From DATLFS01 sp035540935 (GTDB taxonomy: Bacteria > Actinomycetota > CADDZG01 > WHSQ01): 10,437 nucleotides of DNA. Each line of letters begins with the position of its first letter. Position 1 is the stretch's first letter. Positions 1 through 6,171 of this stretch are shown here, piece after piece. The position numbers were made by a program, and so were the translations under genes. Where the stretch lies: the NCBI GenBank assembly GCA_035540935.1, contig DATLFS010000016.1, positions 1 to 10,437 of the forward strand, in the 5' to 3' direction. Below the pieces are notes generated by a model. That model saw nothing but the letters and a program-made list of their open reading frames with translations, did no database searches and was not told the DNA's origin.

Positions 1-567
1 CGTGTACCCCGTCCGCCCCACGATGCCCGGCGCGCCGAGCAAGTCGAGCGGCGCCCAGCTGTGGAGGCGCATCGAGCCCGTGTCGGCGCCCGGCAGCACG
101 CGGTCGACCAGCTCGAGCGACGCCGGGCCCTGCACCGCGAGGATCGCCCAGCGGTCCCACTCGTCGGCGGGATCGGCGCCGCACTCCCGCAGCGCCGCAG
201 CGACCGCGGCGACGTTCGCCGCGTTCGGGACGACCAGCCACTCTTCCTCGGCCAGCCGGTAGACGAACACGTCGTCGATGCACCCGCCGTCTTCCGCCAG
301 CACCAGCGCGTACGACGCGCGGCCCGGCTCGAGGGTGAGGACGTCGGCCGTGACGGCCTCCTGAAGGCCGCGGCCGTCGCCGCGGACGCGGAGCTTCCCG
401 AGGTGCGAGACGTCGAAGACGCCGGCGGCGCGCCGCACGGCGCGGTGCTCCGCCACCACGCCCTCGTACTGAAGCGGCATCATCCACCCGCCGAACTCCG
501 TGAGGCGCGCGCCGAGACGCCGGTGGACCTCGAGCAGCGGCGAACGCCGCTCTTCTCCGCCCGCCAC
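1..567 (-). CDS. gcvT: Glycine cleavage system T protein (aminomethyltransferase), C-terminus cut by window edge
   Basis: GcvT takes the aminomethyl group from lipoylated GcvH, passes the methylene to tetrahydrofolate and releases ammonia. The 189 residues visible here are the N-terminal half. Family landmarks in order are SPLLEVHRRLGAR (9-21), EFGGW (24-28), VSHLGKL (53-59; usually HMGE), GGCIDDVFVYR (94-104, with the acidic pair thought to act in catalysis), PNAANV (114-119), LAVQGP (143-148) and GRTGYT (184-189) at the edge. I chose GTG at 567 because it is the first start after the upstream gene's TGA (572-570), and no ATG or GTG lies in frame just before it. No clear ribosome binding site is visible, so translation may be coupled to the preceding gene, which ends 2 nt upstream. 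gcvH lies 4.5 kb upstream on the same strand, so the system is split. A gcvP gene may follow beyond the edge, by analogy with Rv1832. Confidence 0.93.
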   Translation of the reverse strand, partial: MAGGEERRSPLLEVHRRLGARLTEFGGWMMPLQYEGVVAEHRAVRRAAGVFDVSHLGKLRVRGDGRGLQEAVTADVLTLEPGRASYALVLAEDGGCIDDVFVYRLAEEEWLVVPNAANVAAVAAALRECGADPADEWDRWAILAVQGPASLELVDRVLPGADTGSMRLHSWAPLDLLGAPGIVGRTGYT

Positions 568-569
568 GT

Positions 570-974
570 TCAGCCGGCGAGCGCCGACGTTATGAAGTCG
601 CGGCCTTCGGTCGAGGGCTCGCCCGTCACCAGAGGCCCCTGCGACGGCTCCTCGAGGCCGTATTTGACCAGCAGATTCAGGTAGTCGCGCTGGTAGAGGA
701 TCTTGCAGCGCACATCCGGATACAGCTCCATGAGCCGGCGCGCTTTGCGGTTCTTCTTCGTCACGAGCTTCTGGTTGAGCGTCGTGATCTCGATGTAGAG
801 GTCGAAGGCCGGCAGGTAGAAGTCCGGCGAGAAGCGCTGCGTGGCGCTGCCGTTGCGATCCCACGCGATGTCGAACGTCGTGGGCTCGTACTCCCAGTCG
901 ATCCGGTAGAAGTCGAGCAACTTGGCGAACTGCCGCTCGCTGTTGTGGGCGAACGCGACCAACTCGTGGGGCAA
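570..974 (-). CDS. Conserved hypothetical protein, PD-(D/E)XK nuclease-like
   Basis: This is a 134-residue soluble protein of unknown role. Residues 13-107 look like a compact restriction-endonuclease-type fold: Glu13 in a helix (SERQFAKLLD), RFSPDFYLP (47-55) with Asp51, then DLYIEIT (58-64) with Glu62. This resembles the E ... PD-x(n)-E-x-K pattern, but Thr64 stands where the catalytic Lys is expected. A basic stretch follows (TKKNRKARR, 72-80) whose lysines could substitute, and then YPDVRCKILYQRDYLNLLVKYGL (85-107). The last 27 residues look unstructured. The start is TTG at 974; no ATG or GTG was found in frame between it and the upstream gene's end, 48 nt away. A GGAGG lies too far upstream (about 23 nt) to fix the start. 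It sits between a MerR gene and gcvT, where M. tuberculosis has Rv1831, but I cannot claim homology to that gene. Nuclease activity is inference. Confidence 0.75.
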   Translation of the reverse strand: MPHELVAFAHNSERQFAKLLDFYRIDWEYEPTTFDIAWDRNGSATQRFSPDFYLPAFDLYIEITTLNQKLVTKKNRKARRLMELYPDVRCKILYQRDYLNLLVKYGLEEPSQGPLVTGEPSTEGRDFITSALAG

Positions 975-1022
975 CGGCTGCCGGACGGCGTCGTCGCCTC
1001 CGGCGCGGCCTTGCGAGATGGT

Positions 1023-1505
1023 CTAGCCCTCCTTCGCGCTCACCTGCTCGGATCCGGGGGAAACGTACCCCACGGCGGCCGGCTGAGGCCGGAGTTCGCG
1101 CAGATCGCCGGCCAGCTGTTCCTTGACCCGGTCGACCGCGACGATCGCTCCGAGGACACCCTGGCCGCGGCGGAGCAGGTCGACGACCTCGGCATCGGAC
1201 GTGCAGGCATAGACACCGGCGCCGTCGGTCACGATCGTGGCGCGGGACCAGTCGTCGTCCAGGTGGGTGCGCACGTAGTCGATCGCCTGGCGGACCTTCT
1301 GCAGGGACGCGCCCGCGTCGATCAGCTGCTTGACGACCTTGAGCTGAAGGAGGTCGTTGAACGAGTAGAGGCGCTGGCTCCCCGAGCCGGTGGCCGGATG
1401 GATCGAGGGCTCGACGAGGCCGGTCCGCGTCCAGTAGTCGAGCTGCCGGTAGGTGATGCCCACGATCTTGCAGGCCTGCGGGCCCCGGTACCCCTGCTCC
1501 TCCAT
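1023..1505 (-). CDS. MerR-family transcriptional regulator, Rv1830 (ResR)-like
   Basis: This is a 160-residue DNA-binding regulator. The winged helix-turn-helix spans about 6-75: GYRGPQACKIVGITYRQLDY (5-24) is the HTH, followed by WTRTGLVEPS (25-34) and the wing with GSGSQRLYSF (40-49). The C-terminal part, with VYACTSDAEVVDLLRRGQGV (98-117), closely resembles what I recall of M. tuberculosis Rv1830, a regulator linked to growth and antibiotic resilience. No metal-binding cysteine cluster or drug-binding domain is visible, so this is not a classical metal or drug MerR. ATG at 1505 is preceded by AAGGAG with a 6-nt gap, which fixes the start. It follows the DUF151 gene, as in mycobacteria, but a 113-bp gap with its own promoter and a palindrome suggests independent and perhaps autoregulated transcription. 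It is shorter than Rv1830 (about 225 residues). Confidence 0.92.
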   Translation of the reverse strand: MEEQGYRGPQACKIVGITYRQLDYWTRTGLVEPSIHPATGSGSQRLYSFNDLLQLKVVKQLIDAGASLQKVRQAIDYVRTHLDDDWSRATIVTDGAGVYACTSDAEVVDLLRRGQGVLGAIVAVDRVKEQLAGDLRELRPQPAAVGYVSPGSEQVSAKEG

Positions 1506-1552
1506 CGGTGTCTCCTTGGTCGAGTCACACCCGCGTAGTTACGTGCGTGAAG

Positions 1553-1581
1553 AGCGTGGCACACGCCGCGCGCGCTGTCAA
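1553..1581 (-). promoter_or_regulatory. Promoter of the Rv1830-like MerR gene, with palindrome in its spacer
   Basis: On the minus strand a perfect TTGACA (1581-1576) is followed after 17 nt by CACGCT (1558-1553), which fits the loose actinobacterial TAnnnT -10 at its second and last positions. The predicted start site is near 1546, leaving about a 40-nt leader with an AAGGAG site before the ATG at 1505. A 13-bp inverted repeat, GCGTG-TGC-CACGC (1566-1554), covers the end of the spacer and overlaps the -10. MerR-type proteins bind dyads between -35 and -10, so this may be the gene's own operator (inference). Confidence 0.55.
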
Positions 1582-1618
1582 GGAAGGCTCACGCGCGGGT
1601 TGAGCGTTATCGGTCGTG

Positions 1619-2092
1619 TTACCCCTGGAAATCCTCGGGCGTGACCTGGTCGAGGAACTCGCGGAACTTCTCGACCTCGGTCTCCTCCTCGTCCCGCAGC
1701 TCGATCCCCGCCTGCTCGAGCACGTCCTCACTCGCGAAGATCGGCGCGTTGATACGCACGGCGAGCGCGATCGCGTCGCTGGGGCGCGAGGAGACCTCGC
1801 TCGTGCGGCCGTCGGATGTCATGCGGATCAGCGCGTAGAACGTCTGATCCACGAGCTCGTTGATGAGGATGCGCTCGACGTTCACGCCGACCTCCGAGAG
1901 CACGTCCCGCAACAGGTCGTGCGTCATGGGACGTGGAGTCTGGATCCCCTGGAGGGCGAACGCGATCGCGGTCGCTTCGACCGCGCCGATCCAGATGGGC
2001 AGATAACGCTCTCCATCGGTCTCTTTCAGGAGGACGATGGGCTGGTTCGACGGGAGCTCCACACGCACCCCCACGAGCTGAAGCTCGACCAT
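1619..2092 (-). CDS. DUF151 / bifunctional nuclease family protein, Rv1829-like
   Basis: This is a 157-residue protein of the DUF151 (BFN) family. Plant and some bacterial members are reported to have nuclease activity, but the role in Actinobacteria is not settled. Conserved stretches are VELPSNQPIVLLKE (11-24), GERYLPIWIGAVEATAIA (27-44), QTPRPMTHDLLRDVL (51-65), DQTFYALI (82-89), SSRPSDAIALAVR (101-113) and APIFASEDVLEQAGI (116-130), with an acidic tail ending VTPEDF. The acidic C-terminus and closing motif match Rv1829 as I recall it, and the length agrees (about 164). ATG at 2092 starts the conserved N-terminus directly. Only a weak G-rich stretch lies upstream, so expression may depend on read-through from hpt, which ends 21 nt earlier. 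In mycobacteria this gene lies directly between the two MerR genes; here hpt and a carboxypeptidase precede it. Confidence 0.93.
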   Translation of the reverse strand: MVELQLVGVRVELPSNQPIVLLKETDGERYLPIWIGAVEATAIAFALQGIQTPRPMTHDLLRDVLSEVGVNVERILINELVDQTFYALIRMTSDGRTSEVSSRPSDAIALAVRINAPIFASEDVLEQAGIELRDEEETEVEKFREFLDQVTPEDFQG

Positions 2093-2113
2093 GTCAGGAA
2101 ACTACCACCACCC

Positions 2114-2740
2114 CTACCGTGCCCCCCTTACCTGCGGCGCGCCGAACAGCGGCGCGACGAGGAGCCGCGGCTCGGCCGCGAGCCGCGGGAGATCACGCAC
2201 CGCCACCAGCTGCGGCACGTTGCGGTAATGCCCCTGGAAGTCCATGCCGTAGCCGACCACGAAGACGTCGGGGATCTCGAAGACGCGGTGCTCGAGCTCG
2301 ACCGGGACGATCCGCCGCACCGCCTTGTCCAGCAGCGTGACCGTGCGCAGGCTCCGCGGCTCGCGCTCGAGCAGCGTGCGGCGCAGGTAAGCGAGCGTCA
2401 GACCGGTGTCGACGATGTCCTCGACGATGACGACGTCGCGGCCCGTTATCTCGTGCTCCAGGTCCTTGACGATCCGCACCACCGACGGCTGCTCCGCCTG
2501 CGCCTCGTAGGAGGAGATCGCCATGAAGTCGATCTGCACGGCGATAGGCATCGCCCGTATCAGGTCCGCGAGGAAGAGCGTCGATCCCTTCAGGACGCCG
2601 ACGAGGATCGGCGGCTCGACGTCGTCCTCGTAGATCGTCGAGAGCTCCGCGGCCACCCGCTCCACCGCGTCCGTCACCTGAGCCCGCGTCGCGAGCACCT
2701 CGAAGGGGGCAGCGGCGGGAGGGCCCGCCTCCCGCGTCAA
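2114..2740 (-). CDS. hpt: Hypoxanthine(-guanine) phosphoribosyltransferase
   Basis: Hpt salvages hypoxanthine and guanine to IMP and GMP using PRPP, in the cytosol. The order of motifs is diagnostic: ILVGVLKGSTLFLADL (45-60, PRPP/pyrophosphate loop), FMAISSYE (72-79), VVIVEDIVDTGLTL (103-116; the PRPP motif with E107, D108 and Asp111), LLDK (136-139; Lys139 contacts the purine) and VFVVGYGMDFQGHYRN (159-174). At 208 residues it exceeds the usual 180-185, owing to an N-terminal extension of about 12 residues and a 25-residue Arg/Pro-rich tail. The start is TTG at 2740, sharing TTGA with the carboxypeptidase stop (2739-2737), which suggests translational coupling. GTG at codon 15 is an alternative that would remove the extension. 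In many bacteria hpt is next to tilS-ftsH; its place here is unusual. Confidence 0.95.
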   Translation of the reverse strand: MTREAGPPAAAPFEVLATRAQVTDAVERVAAELSTIYEDDVEPPILVGVLKGSTLFLADLIRAMPIAVQIDFMAISSYEAQAEQPSVVRIVKDLEHEITGRDVVIVEDIVDTGLTLAYLRRTLLEREPRSLRTVTLLDKAVRRIVPVELEHRVFEIPDVFVVGYGMDFQGHYRNVPQLVAVRDLPRLAAEPRLLVAPLFGAPQVRGAR

Positions 2741-3861
2741 CGCCTGCCCACCGCGGTCGCGGCGGCGCGAAGTACGGCGGCGAGACCCCCCGCAAGTCCA
2801 CTCGCGGTCGGCGCCGCGACAGTGTCGGCGGCCACCGCCGGCAGTGTGATCGAGACGCCTCCCCCGCCCTGCACGCCGACGCTTCCGACGATGTCACCCG
2901 CACGCACCGGCGCCCGTGCCCCCGGTCGGAAGGCGACGGTGACGTCCTCCCGCCGGCTCGGCCCGCGCGCGGCGCGGGCGGCCACGACATGCGTCGCCCC
3001 GCTGGAGAACACGAGAACACCCACGGGGGCGCCGGCTCGGACCAGCAAGGTGCGCGCGAGGCGGGCGAAGCCGTGGTCGAGCAGCAGGCTCGCATCCGCG
3101 GCGGCGTCCACCGAGCGCATCGCCACCGCGACGAGCGTCCGGCCGCGGCGGCGCGCGGCGGCCACGAGCACATTGCCGGCGCCGAGGGTGTAGCCGGTCT
3201 TCACGCCGATCGCCCCGGGGTACGTCTCGAGTAGAAGGTTACGGTTCTCCAGTCGCAGCGGACGTCCCGACACCTCGATGACGTCCCGCGGCCGGGCGAC
3301 GACCTCCGCCAGGAAGGGATCGTCGAGGAGAGCTCGGGCCAGCCGGGCCAGATCCGCGGCCGAGGAGACGTGGCCCGGGGCGTCCAGGCCGTGGGAGGTC
3401 GTGAACCTAGTGGCGGCGGCGCCGAGCGCCCGCACGCGCACGTTCATGGCCTCCACGAACGCCTCTTCGGTTCCGGCGACGTGCTCCGCGAGAGCCACTG
3501 CGGCATCGTTGGAGGAGGACAGCAAAAGGGCCGCGAGCAGGTCTTCGACCGAGGCGCGATCGCCCGGCTCCAGGGCGAGGCCGCCGCCCCCCGTAGCGGC
3601 CGCCGCCTCTGAGACCGTGACCGGCTCGCCGGGTTGCGTCGCGTCCACCACCACGAGCGCGGTCGCGATCTTGGTCGTGGACGCGTTCGGCAGCGGCACG
3701 TTCGCCCGCCGCGCGAAGAGGACGCGCCCCTCCTCGTCGACCACGAGGCAGGCGTAGCAGCCGGCGCGCTCCGGCTCGACCCGGTTCCGCCCCTGTGCCG
3801 GCGCGCCGGCCACCACGGACGCGCCGACGAGCAGTAAGGCGACTAGTCGCTTTGTCGACAT
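2737..3861 (-). CDS. Secreted D-alanyl-D-alanine carboxypeptidase (S11, PBP5-like)
   Basis: This serine peptidase removes the terminal D-Ala of peptidoglycan stem peptides outside the membrane. The 374-residue product begins with a signal peptide (MSTKRLVALLLVGASVVAG, likely cut near AGAPA). Three active-site motifs are present: S61-T-T-K64 (SxxK, in NASTTKIAT), S116-S-N118 (SxN, in LLLSSSNDA) and K221-T-G223 (in GVKTGYTLGAGN). HGLD (157-160) and the surrounding pattern are typical of the DacA/DacF group. After the catalytic domain (to about 270) comes a Val/Gly/Ala-rich domain like PBP5 domain 2, and the end (AAVLRAAATAVGRR) could be a short membrane-associating helix. ATG at 3861 gives a proper signal peptide; the G-run before it is very close and a weak ribosome site. 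It starts 13 nt after the FtsR-like gene and overlaps hpt by TTGA, so it is in the same operon. Confidence 0.94.
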   Translation of the reverse strand: MSTKRLVALLLVGASVVAGAPAQGRNRVEPERAGCYACLVVDEEGRVLFARRANVPLPNASTTKIATALVVVDATQPGEPVTVSEAAAATGGGGLALEPGDRASVEDLLAALLLSSSNDAAVALAEHVAGTEEAFVEAMNVRVRALGAAATRFTTSHGLDAPGHVSSAADLARLARALLDDPFLAEVVARPRDVIEVSGRPLRLENRNLLLETYPGAIGVKTGYTLGAGNVLVAAARRRGRTLVAVAMRSVDAAADASLLLDHGFARLARTLLVRAGAPVGVLVFSSGATHVVAARAARGPSRREDVTVAFRPGARAPVRAGDIVGSVGVQGGGGVSITLPAVAADTVAAPTASGLAGGLAAVLRAAATAVGRR

Positions 3862-3867
3862 GTCCCC
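3838..3867. repeat. Degenerate GTC(G/T)AC array at the carboxypeptidase start (array A)
   Basis: On the plus strand, hexamers at 8-bp steps read GGCGAC (3838), GTCGCT (3846), GTCGAC (3854) and GTCCCC (3862). Only one is a perfect GTCGAC; the others keep part of the core. The array overlaps the first codons of the carboxypeptidase gene, so chance and coding constraint cannot be excluded. It is listed because its phase equals that of the clearer intergenic arrays. Confidence 0.3.
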
Positions 3868-3874
3868 CGAGGTC

Positions 3875-4591
3875 TCAGACGAGGTCTCGAAGGGTGGAGG
3901 CGAGGATGCCCTCCCGTATCTGGCGTGCCAGGGCGGCCAGTTCGGTGACGGAGCGCGCCGCCTCTTTGCTCGCGTCCGCGTCGCGGCGGCGGGCGACGGG
4001 CGTGACGATCTGCGAGAAGAAGCTCGCCTCGCGGTCCGCGAACTGGCGGTACATACGGAGGTGGCGCGGCTCGACGCCGTAGGCGAAGAATCTCTTGGCG
4101 GCCTTCGCGACCAGCAGATCGTTCCCGTCGTAGGCCTCGCCCTCCTCCTTCCGGTCGAGCAGGCTGAACTCCTCCAGGCTGCGCAACTCCGCCTCGGTCA
4201 GACCGGAGGCCGCGCGCAGCTCGTCGCGGTTGAGATGGGCGTCGGTCAGACCGGGGCCGGGGGCCGGGCCCGGCGACGAAGCGGGAGCCGGCGTCGGACC
4301 CGGCGCCGGGCCCACCTCGGGAACACCGCCATCCCGGTCGGCCTCCTCCAGCCGCTCCCGGATCACCTTCAGCGGAAGGAACTGGTCGCGCTGGAGCGAC
4401 AGGATGTAACGAAGGCGCCGGACGTCCGGCTCGTAGAACTTGCGGTAGCCCGAGCCGGTGCGCTCGGGCGCGATCAGGCCCTCGGCCTCGAGGAAGCGGA
4501 TCTTCGAGATGCTGACGTCCGGGAAGTCCTCTCGGATCTGGTCGAGGACCTCGCCGATGCTGAGATAGTCCCTCGAGCGGGAGAGCGGCAT
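3875..4591 (-). CDS. ftsR: MerR-family regulator, FtsR / Rv1828-like
   Basis: This 238-residue transcription factor matches the actinobacterial FtsR/Rv1828 group; FtsR in Corynebacterium controls ftsZ and cell division. The N-terminal winged HTH (about 10-82) contains LSIGEVLDQI, FPDVSISKIRFLEAEGLIAP (23-42), RTGSGYRKFY (44-53) and RDQFLPLKVIRERL (68-81). The C-terminal effector-like domain (about 115-238) contains FFAYGVEPRHLRMYRQFADR (168-187), the signature shared with Rv1828, and ends ASTLRDLV. Between them is a Pro/Gly/Ala linker (about 93-114) with GPAPGP repeated. ATG at 4591 comes 3 nt after the garA stop, with GGGGAG 7 nt upstream, so the start is firm. The garA-ftsR pair is conserved in Actinobacteria. 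It is probably transcribed from the promoter before garA. Targets in this organism are unknown. Confidence 0.93.
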   Translation of the reverse strand: MPLSRSRDYLSIGEVLDQIREDFPDVSISKIRFLEAEGLIAPERTGSGYRKFYEPDVRRLRYILSLQRDQFLPLKVIRERLEEADRDGGVPEVGPAPGPTPAPASSPGPAPGPGLTDAHLNRDELRAASGLTEAELRSLEEFSLLDRKEEGEAYDGNDLLVAKAAKRFFAYGVEPRHLRMYRQFADREASFFSQIVTPVARRRDADASKEAARSVTELAALARQIREGILASTLRDLV

Positions 4592-4594
4592 CGC

Positions 4595-5062
4595 TCAGCT
4601 CCCCGCGAGGAACACGAGCTTGAACTTGCCTATCTGGATCTCGTCGCCCGACCGTAGATCGGCCTCCTCGACGCGCTCGCGGTTGACGTAGGTGCCGTTC
4701 AGACTGCCGACGTCGTGCAAGGCGAAGCCACCGGAGGTGCGGCGTATCTCGGCATGGCGGCGGGAGACGGTGATGTCGTCGAGGAAGATGTCGCTGTCGG
4801 GGTGACGGCCGATCCTCGTGACCGCCGTGTCTTGGAAGAACTTGCTCCCGGCGTTAGGCCCCCGCTTCACGATCAGGACCGCCCGACCGCCCTCGAGCTC
4901 ATCGGGCGAGATGTGGACCTCCTCGTCGATGTCGCTCTCGAGCTCGGCCGGCTGGAACGTGATCGTGGTGTCGCTCCCCCGCGCCTCCGTCAGCGCAGCT
5001 CCGCAGGAGGAGCAGAAGTTGGCGCCTTCGGGGTTCTTGTGTCCGCAGTTCGTGCAGTACAT
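4595..5062 (-). CDS. garA: GarA/OdhI-like FHA-domain protein with N-terminal zinc ribbon
   Basis: GarA is a phospho-switch: phosphorylated by PknB/PknG-type kinases near its N-terminus, it closes on its own FHA domain; unphosphorylated, it controls 2-oxoglutarate and glutamate enzymes. From the ATG at 5062 the product has 155 residues. Residues 3-20 form a zinc ribbon (C3-x2-C6 ... C17-x2-C20), which GarA of M. tuberculosis lacks. An SDTTIT stretch (30-35) occupies the place of the ETTS phospho-site. The FHA domain (about 60-153) has GRHPDSDIFLDD (85-96), TVSRRH (98-103) and VGSLNGTYVNRE (118-129), almost identical to GarA. TTG at 5071 is an alternative start (158 residues), but the promoter just upstream would place transcription start at about 5065, inside that extension, so I prefer the ATG. 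It lies 40 nt after gcvH, as in mycobacteria (Rv1826-Rv1827). Confidence 0.93.
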   Translation of the reverse strand: MYCTNCGHKNPEGANFCSSCGAALTEARGSDTTITFQPAELESDIDEEVHISPDELEGGRAVLIVKRGPNAGSKFFQDTAVTRIGRHPDSDIFLDDITVSRRHAEIRRTSGGFALHDVGSLNGTYVNRERVEEADLRSGDEIQIGKFKLVFLAGS

Positions 5063-5071
5063 GCCCGGCAA

Positions 5072-5099
5072 CCTATACCGCAGCTTTAGGGTTAGTCAA
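5072..5099 (-). promoter_or_regulatory. Promoter of garA operon, likely leaderless
   Basis: On the minus strand TTGACT (5099-5094) is separated by 16 nt from TATAGG (5077-5072). With the usual 6-8 nt from -10 to start site, transcription should begin near 5065, only a few bases before the ATG at 5062. No ribosome binding site fits there, consistent with a leaderless mRNA, which is common in Actinobacteria. It lies in the 40-nt gap between gcvH and garA, so garA, ftsR, the carboxypeptidase, hpt and DUF151 can be expressed separately from gcvH. Confidence 0.6.
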
Positions 5100-5102
5100 C
5101 GC

Positions 5103-5486
5103 TTATCCTTCCTCGATCAACGCGCGGTACTGCTCCGCCGTGAGCAGACGCTCGAGATCTCCGCCGGCCGGCTCTATGGCGACGAGCCAACCCCGCCCGT
5201 ACGGATCGTCGTTGATCAGCTCGGGATTCGCCTCGACCTCGTCGTTCCTCTCCGCCACGCGTCCCGACACCGGGCTGTAGATGTCCGAGACGGACTTCGT
5301 CGACTCGACCTCGCCCAGGGCCTTCCCCGCCTCGACCTCCGCGCCCGCGGCCGGAAGGCCGACGAAGACAACGTCGCCGAGCTGGTCCTGGGCGTAGTCG
5401 GTGATGCCGACGACCACCCGCCCACCGTCGTGCTTCGCCCACTCGTGCTCCTTCGTATATCGCCGGTCGTCCGGCACCTCGGGCAC
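5103..5486 (-). CDS. gcvH: Glycine cleavage system H protein
   Basis: GcvH is the lipoyl carrier that shuttles the aminomethyl intermediate between GcvP, GcvT and the dehydrogenase. The 127-residue product has the full family length. It contains DRRYTKEHEWA (7-17), VGITDYAQDQLGDVVFVGLP (26-45), the lipoylation segment GEVESTKSVSDIYSPVSG (58-75) with Lys64 as the lipoate site, and NDDPYGRGWLVAI (92-104). GTG at 5486 has an AGGGGAG-type ribosome site about 4 nt upstream; another GTG three codons on (5477) is less well placed. It starts 46 nt after pgsA, and that gap holds three phased GTC(G/T)AC hexamers. The partner gcvT is at the left edge of the window, separated by seven genes. Confidence 0.97.
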   Translation of the reverse strand: MPEVPDDRRYTKEHEWAKHDGGRVVVGITDYAQDQLGDVVFVGLPAAGAEVEAGKALGEVESTKSVSDIYSPVSGRVAERNDEVEANPELINDDPYGRGWLVAIEPAGGDLERLLTAEQYRALIEEG

Positions 5487-5505
5487 GCCTCTCCCCTTTC
5501 CTCGC

Positions 5506-5527
5506 GTCTACTTGTCGACTTGTCTAC
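5506..5527. repeat. GTC(G/T)AC array upstream of gcvH (array B)
   Basis: Three perfect hexamers stand at exact 8-bp steps on the plus strand: GTCTAC (5506), GTCGAC (5514) and GTCTAC (5522), the linkers between them being TT. The array fills the pgsA-gcvH gap, starting 20 bp upstream of the gcvH start codon and ending 5 bp from the pgsA stop. An operator or another protein-binding site is plausible. No canonical -35/-10 pair is visible in the gap. Confidence 0.6.
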
Positions 5528-5532
5528 GTTGC

Positions 5533-6168
5533 CTACGGTACCGGGGCTACGGGAGATCGGACCAGGCGATGCGCGTCGCGCGCGTAGAGCGCCCCCGCCA
5601 CCCAATAGAGGGCCGCGCCCAGGAGCACGAACGGCAGCCCTACCTCCTCTGCTACGGCGGCGGGGGGGAACGACGTCTCCCCCACTGCGAGCGAGGTGAG
5701 TCCCACGAACAGCGCTGCGGTGGCCGCCTTTCCGACGCGGCGTACCGGGATCCTGCCGCGGCCGCGGCGCTCGAGCAACGGGAACGCGCTCAAGAGCACG
5801 AGGTCGCGGACGATGACCGCCGCCGCGAGCCAGCCGGGGAGAACGCGGCGCGCCACCAACGCCAACGCCAGGGCGACGATGAGGACGCGGTCGGAGAGCG
5901 GGTCTAGGAGTTTGCCTATCTCGCTCACCTGGTCGAAGCGGCGGGCGACGAGGCCATCGAAGAAGTCCGTCGACGCCGCGACGCCGTAGAGCACCACGGC
6001 GATCTCCTCTCTTCCCGACACGAAGAGCCAGACGAAGAGCGGAACGGAGGCGAGACGGAGCAACGAGAGGACGTTCGGAATGGTCGCGATGCGGGTGCCG
6101 TCTCCCGGCGCGGGAGCGGCAGGCCCCTCCGCCTCGGGCCGCGGCGCGGCACCCTCTCTACGACTCAC
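5533..6168 (-). CDS. pgsA: CDP-alcohol phosphatidyltransferase (PgsA-type, phosphatidylglycerophosphate synthase-like)
   Basis: This integral membrane enzyme transfers a phosphatidyl group from CDP-diacylglycerol to an alcohol, probably glycerol-3-phosphate. The family motif D-x2-D-G-x2-A-R-x8-G-x3-D-x3-D is complete: D68, D71, G72, A75, R76, G85, D89 and D93. Several hydrophobic segments (about 32-50, 54-67, 96-108, 111-133, 150-163 and 178-195) indicate five or six membrane spans. At 211 residues it equals mycobacterial PgsA2 (Rv1822, about 209), also located near gcvH. The exact acceptor cannot be read from sequence. The start is GTG at 6168, only 3 nt after the 3' end of the tRNA-Pro gene, leaving no space for a ribosome site outside the tRNA. 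The first 25 residues are Arg/Pro/Ala-rich and poorly conserved, so a later non-standard start (for example ATT at codon 30) is not excluded. Confidence 0.92.
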   Translation of the reverse strand: MSRREGAAPRPEAEGPAAPAPGDGTRIATIPNVLSLLRLASVPLFVWLFVSGREEIAVVLYGVAASTDFFDGLVARRFDQVSEIGKLLDPLSDRVLIVALALALVARRVLPGWLAAAVIVRDLVLLSAFPLLERRGRGRIPVRRVGKAATAALFVGLTSLAVGETSFPPAAVAEEVGLPFVLLGAALYWVAGALYARDAHRLVRSPVAPVP

Positions 6169-6171
6169 GAG

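Noticed and set aside
1587..1605. Inverted repeat GCTCA-N9-TGAGC after DUF151 as a terminator
   Set aside because: The stem is only 5 bp, no T-run follows, and it abuts the MerR promoter -35. Too weak to call as a terminator.
1616..3193. Plus-strand open frame of 525 codons
   Set aside because: Antisense of DUF151, hpt and the carboxypeptidase, all of which show clear family motifs. The translated sequence is low-complexity Arg/Asp/His.
4250..4320. GC-rich repetitive stretch in the FtsR-like gene as a mobile or structural repeat
   Set aside because: It encodes the Pro/Gly/Ala linker between two domains in frame; codon repetition explains it.
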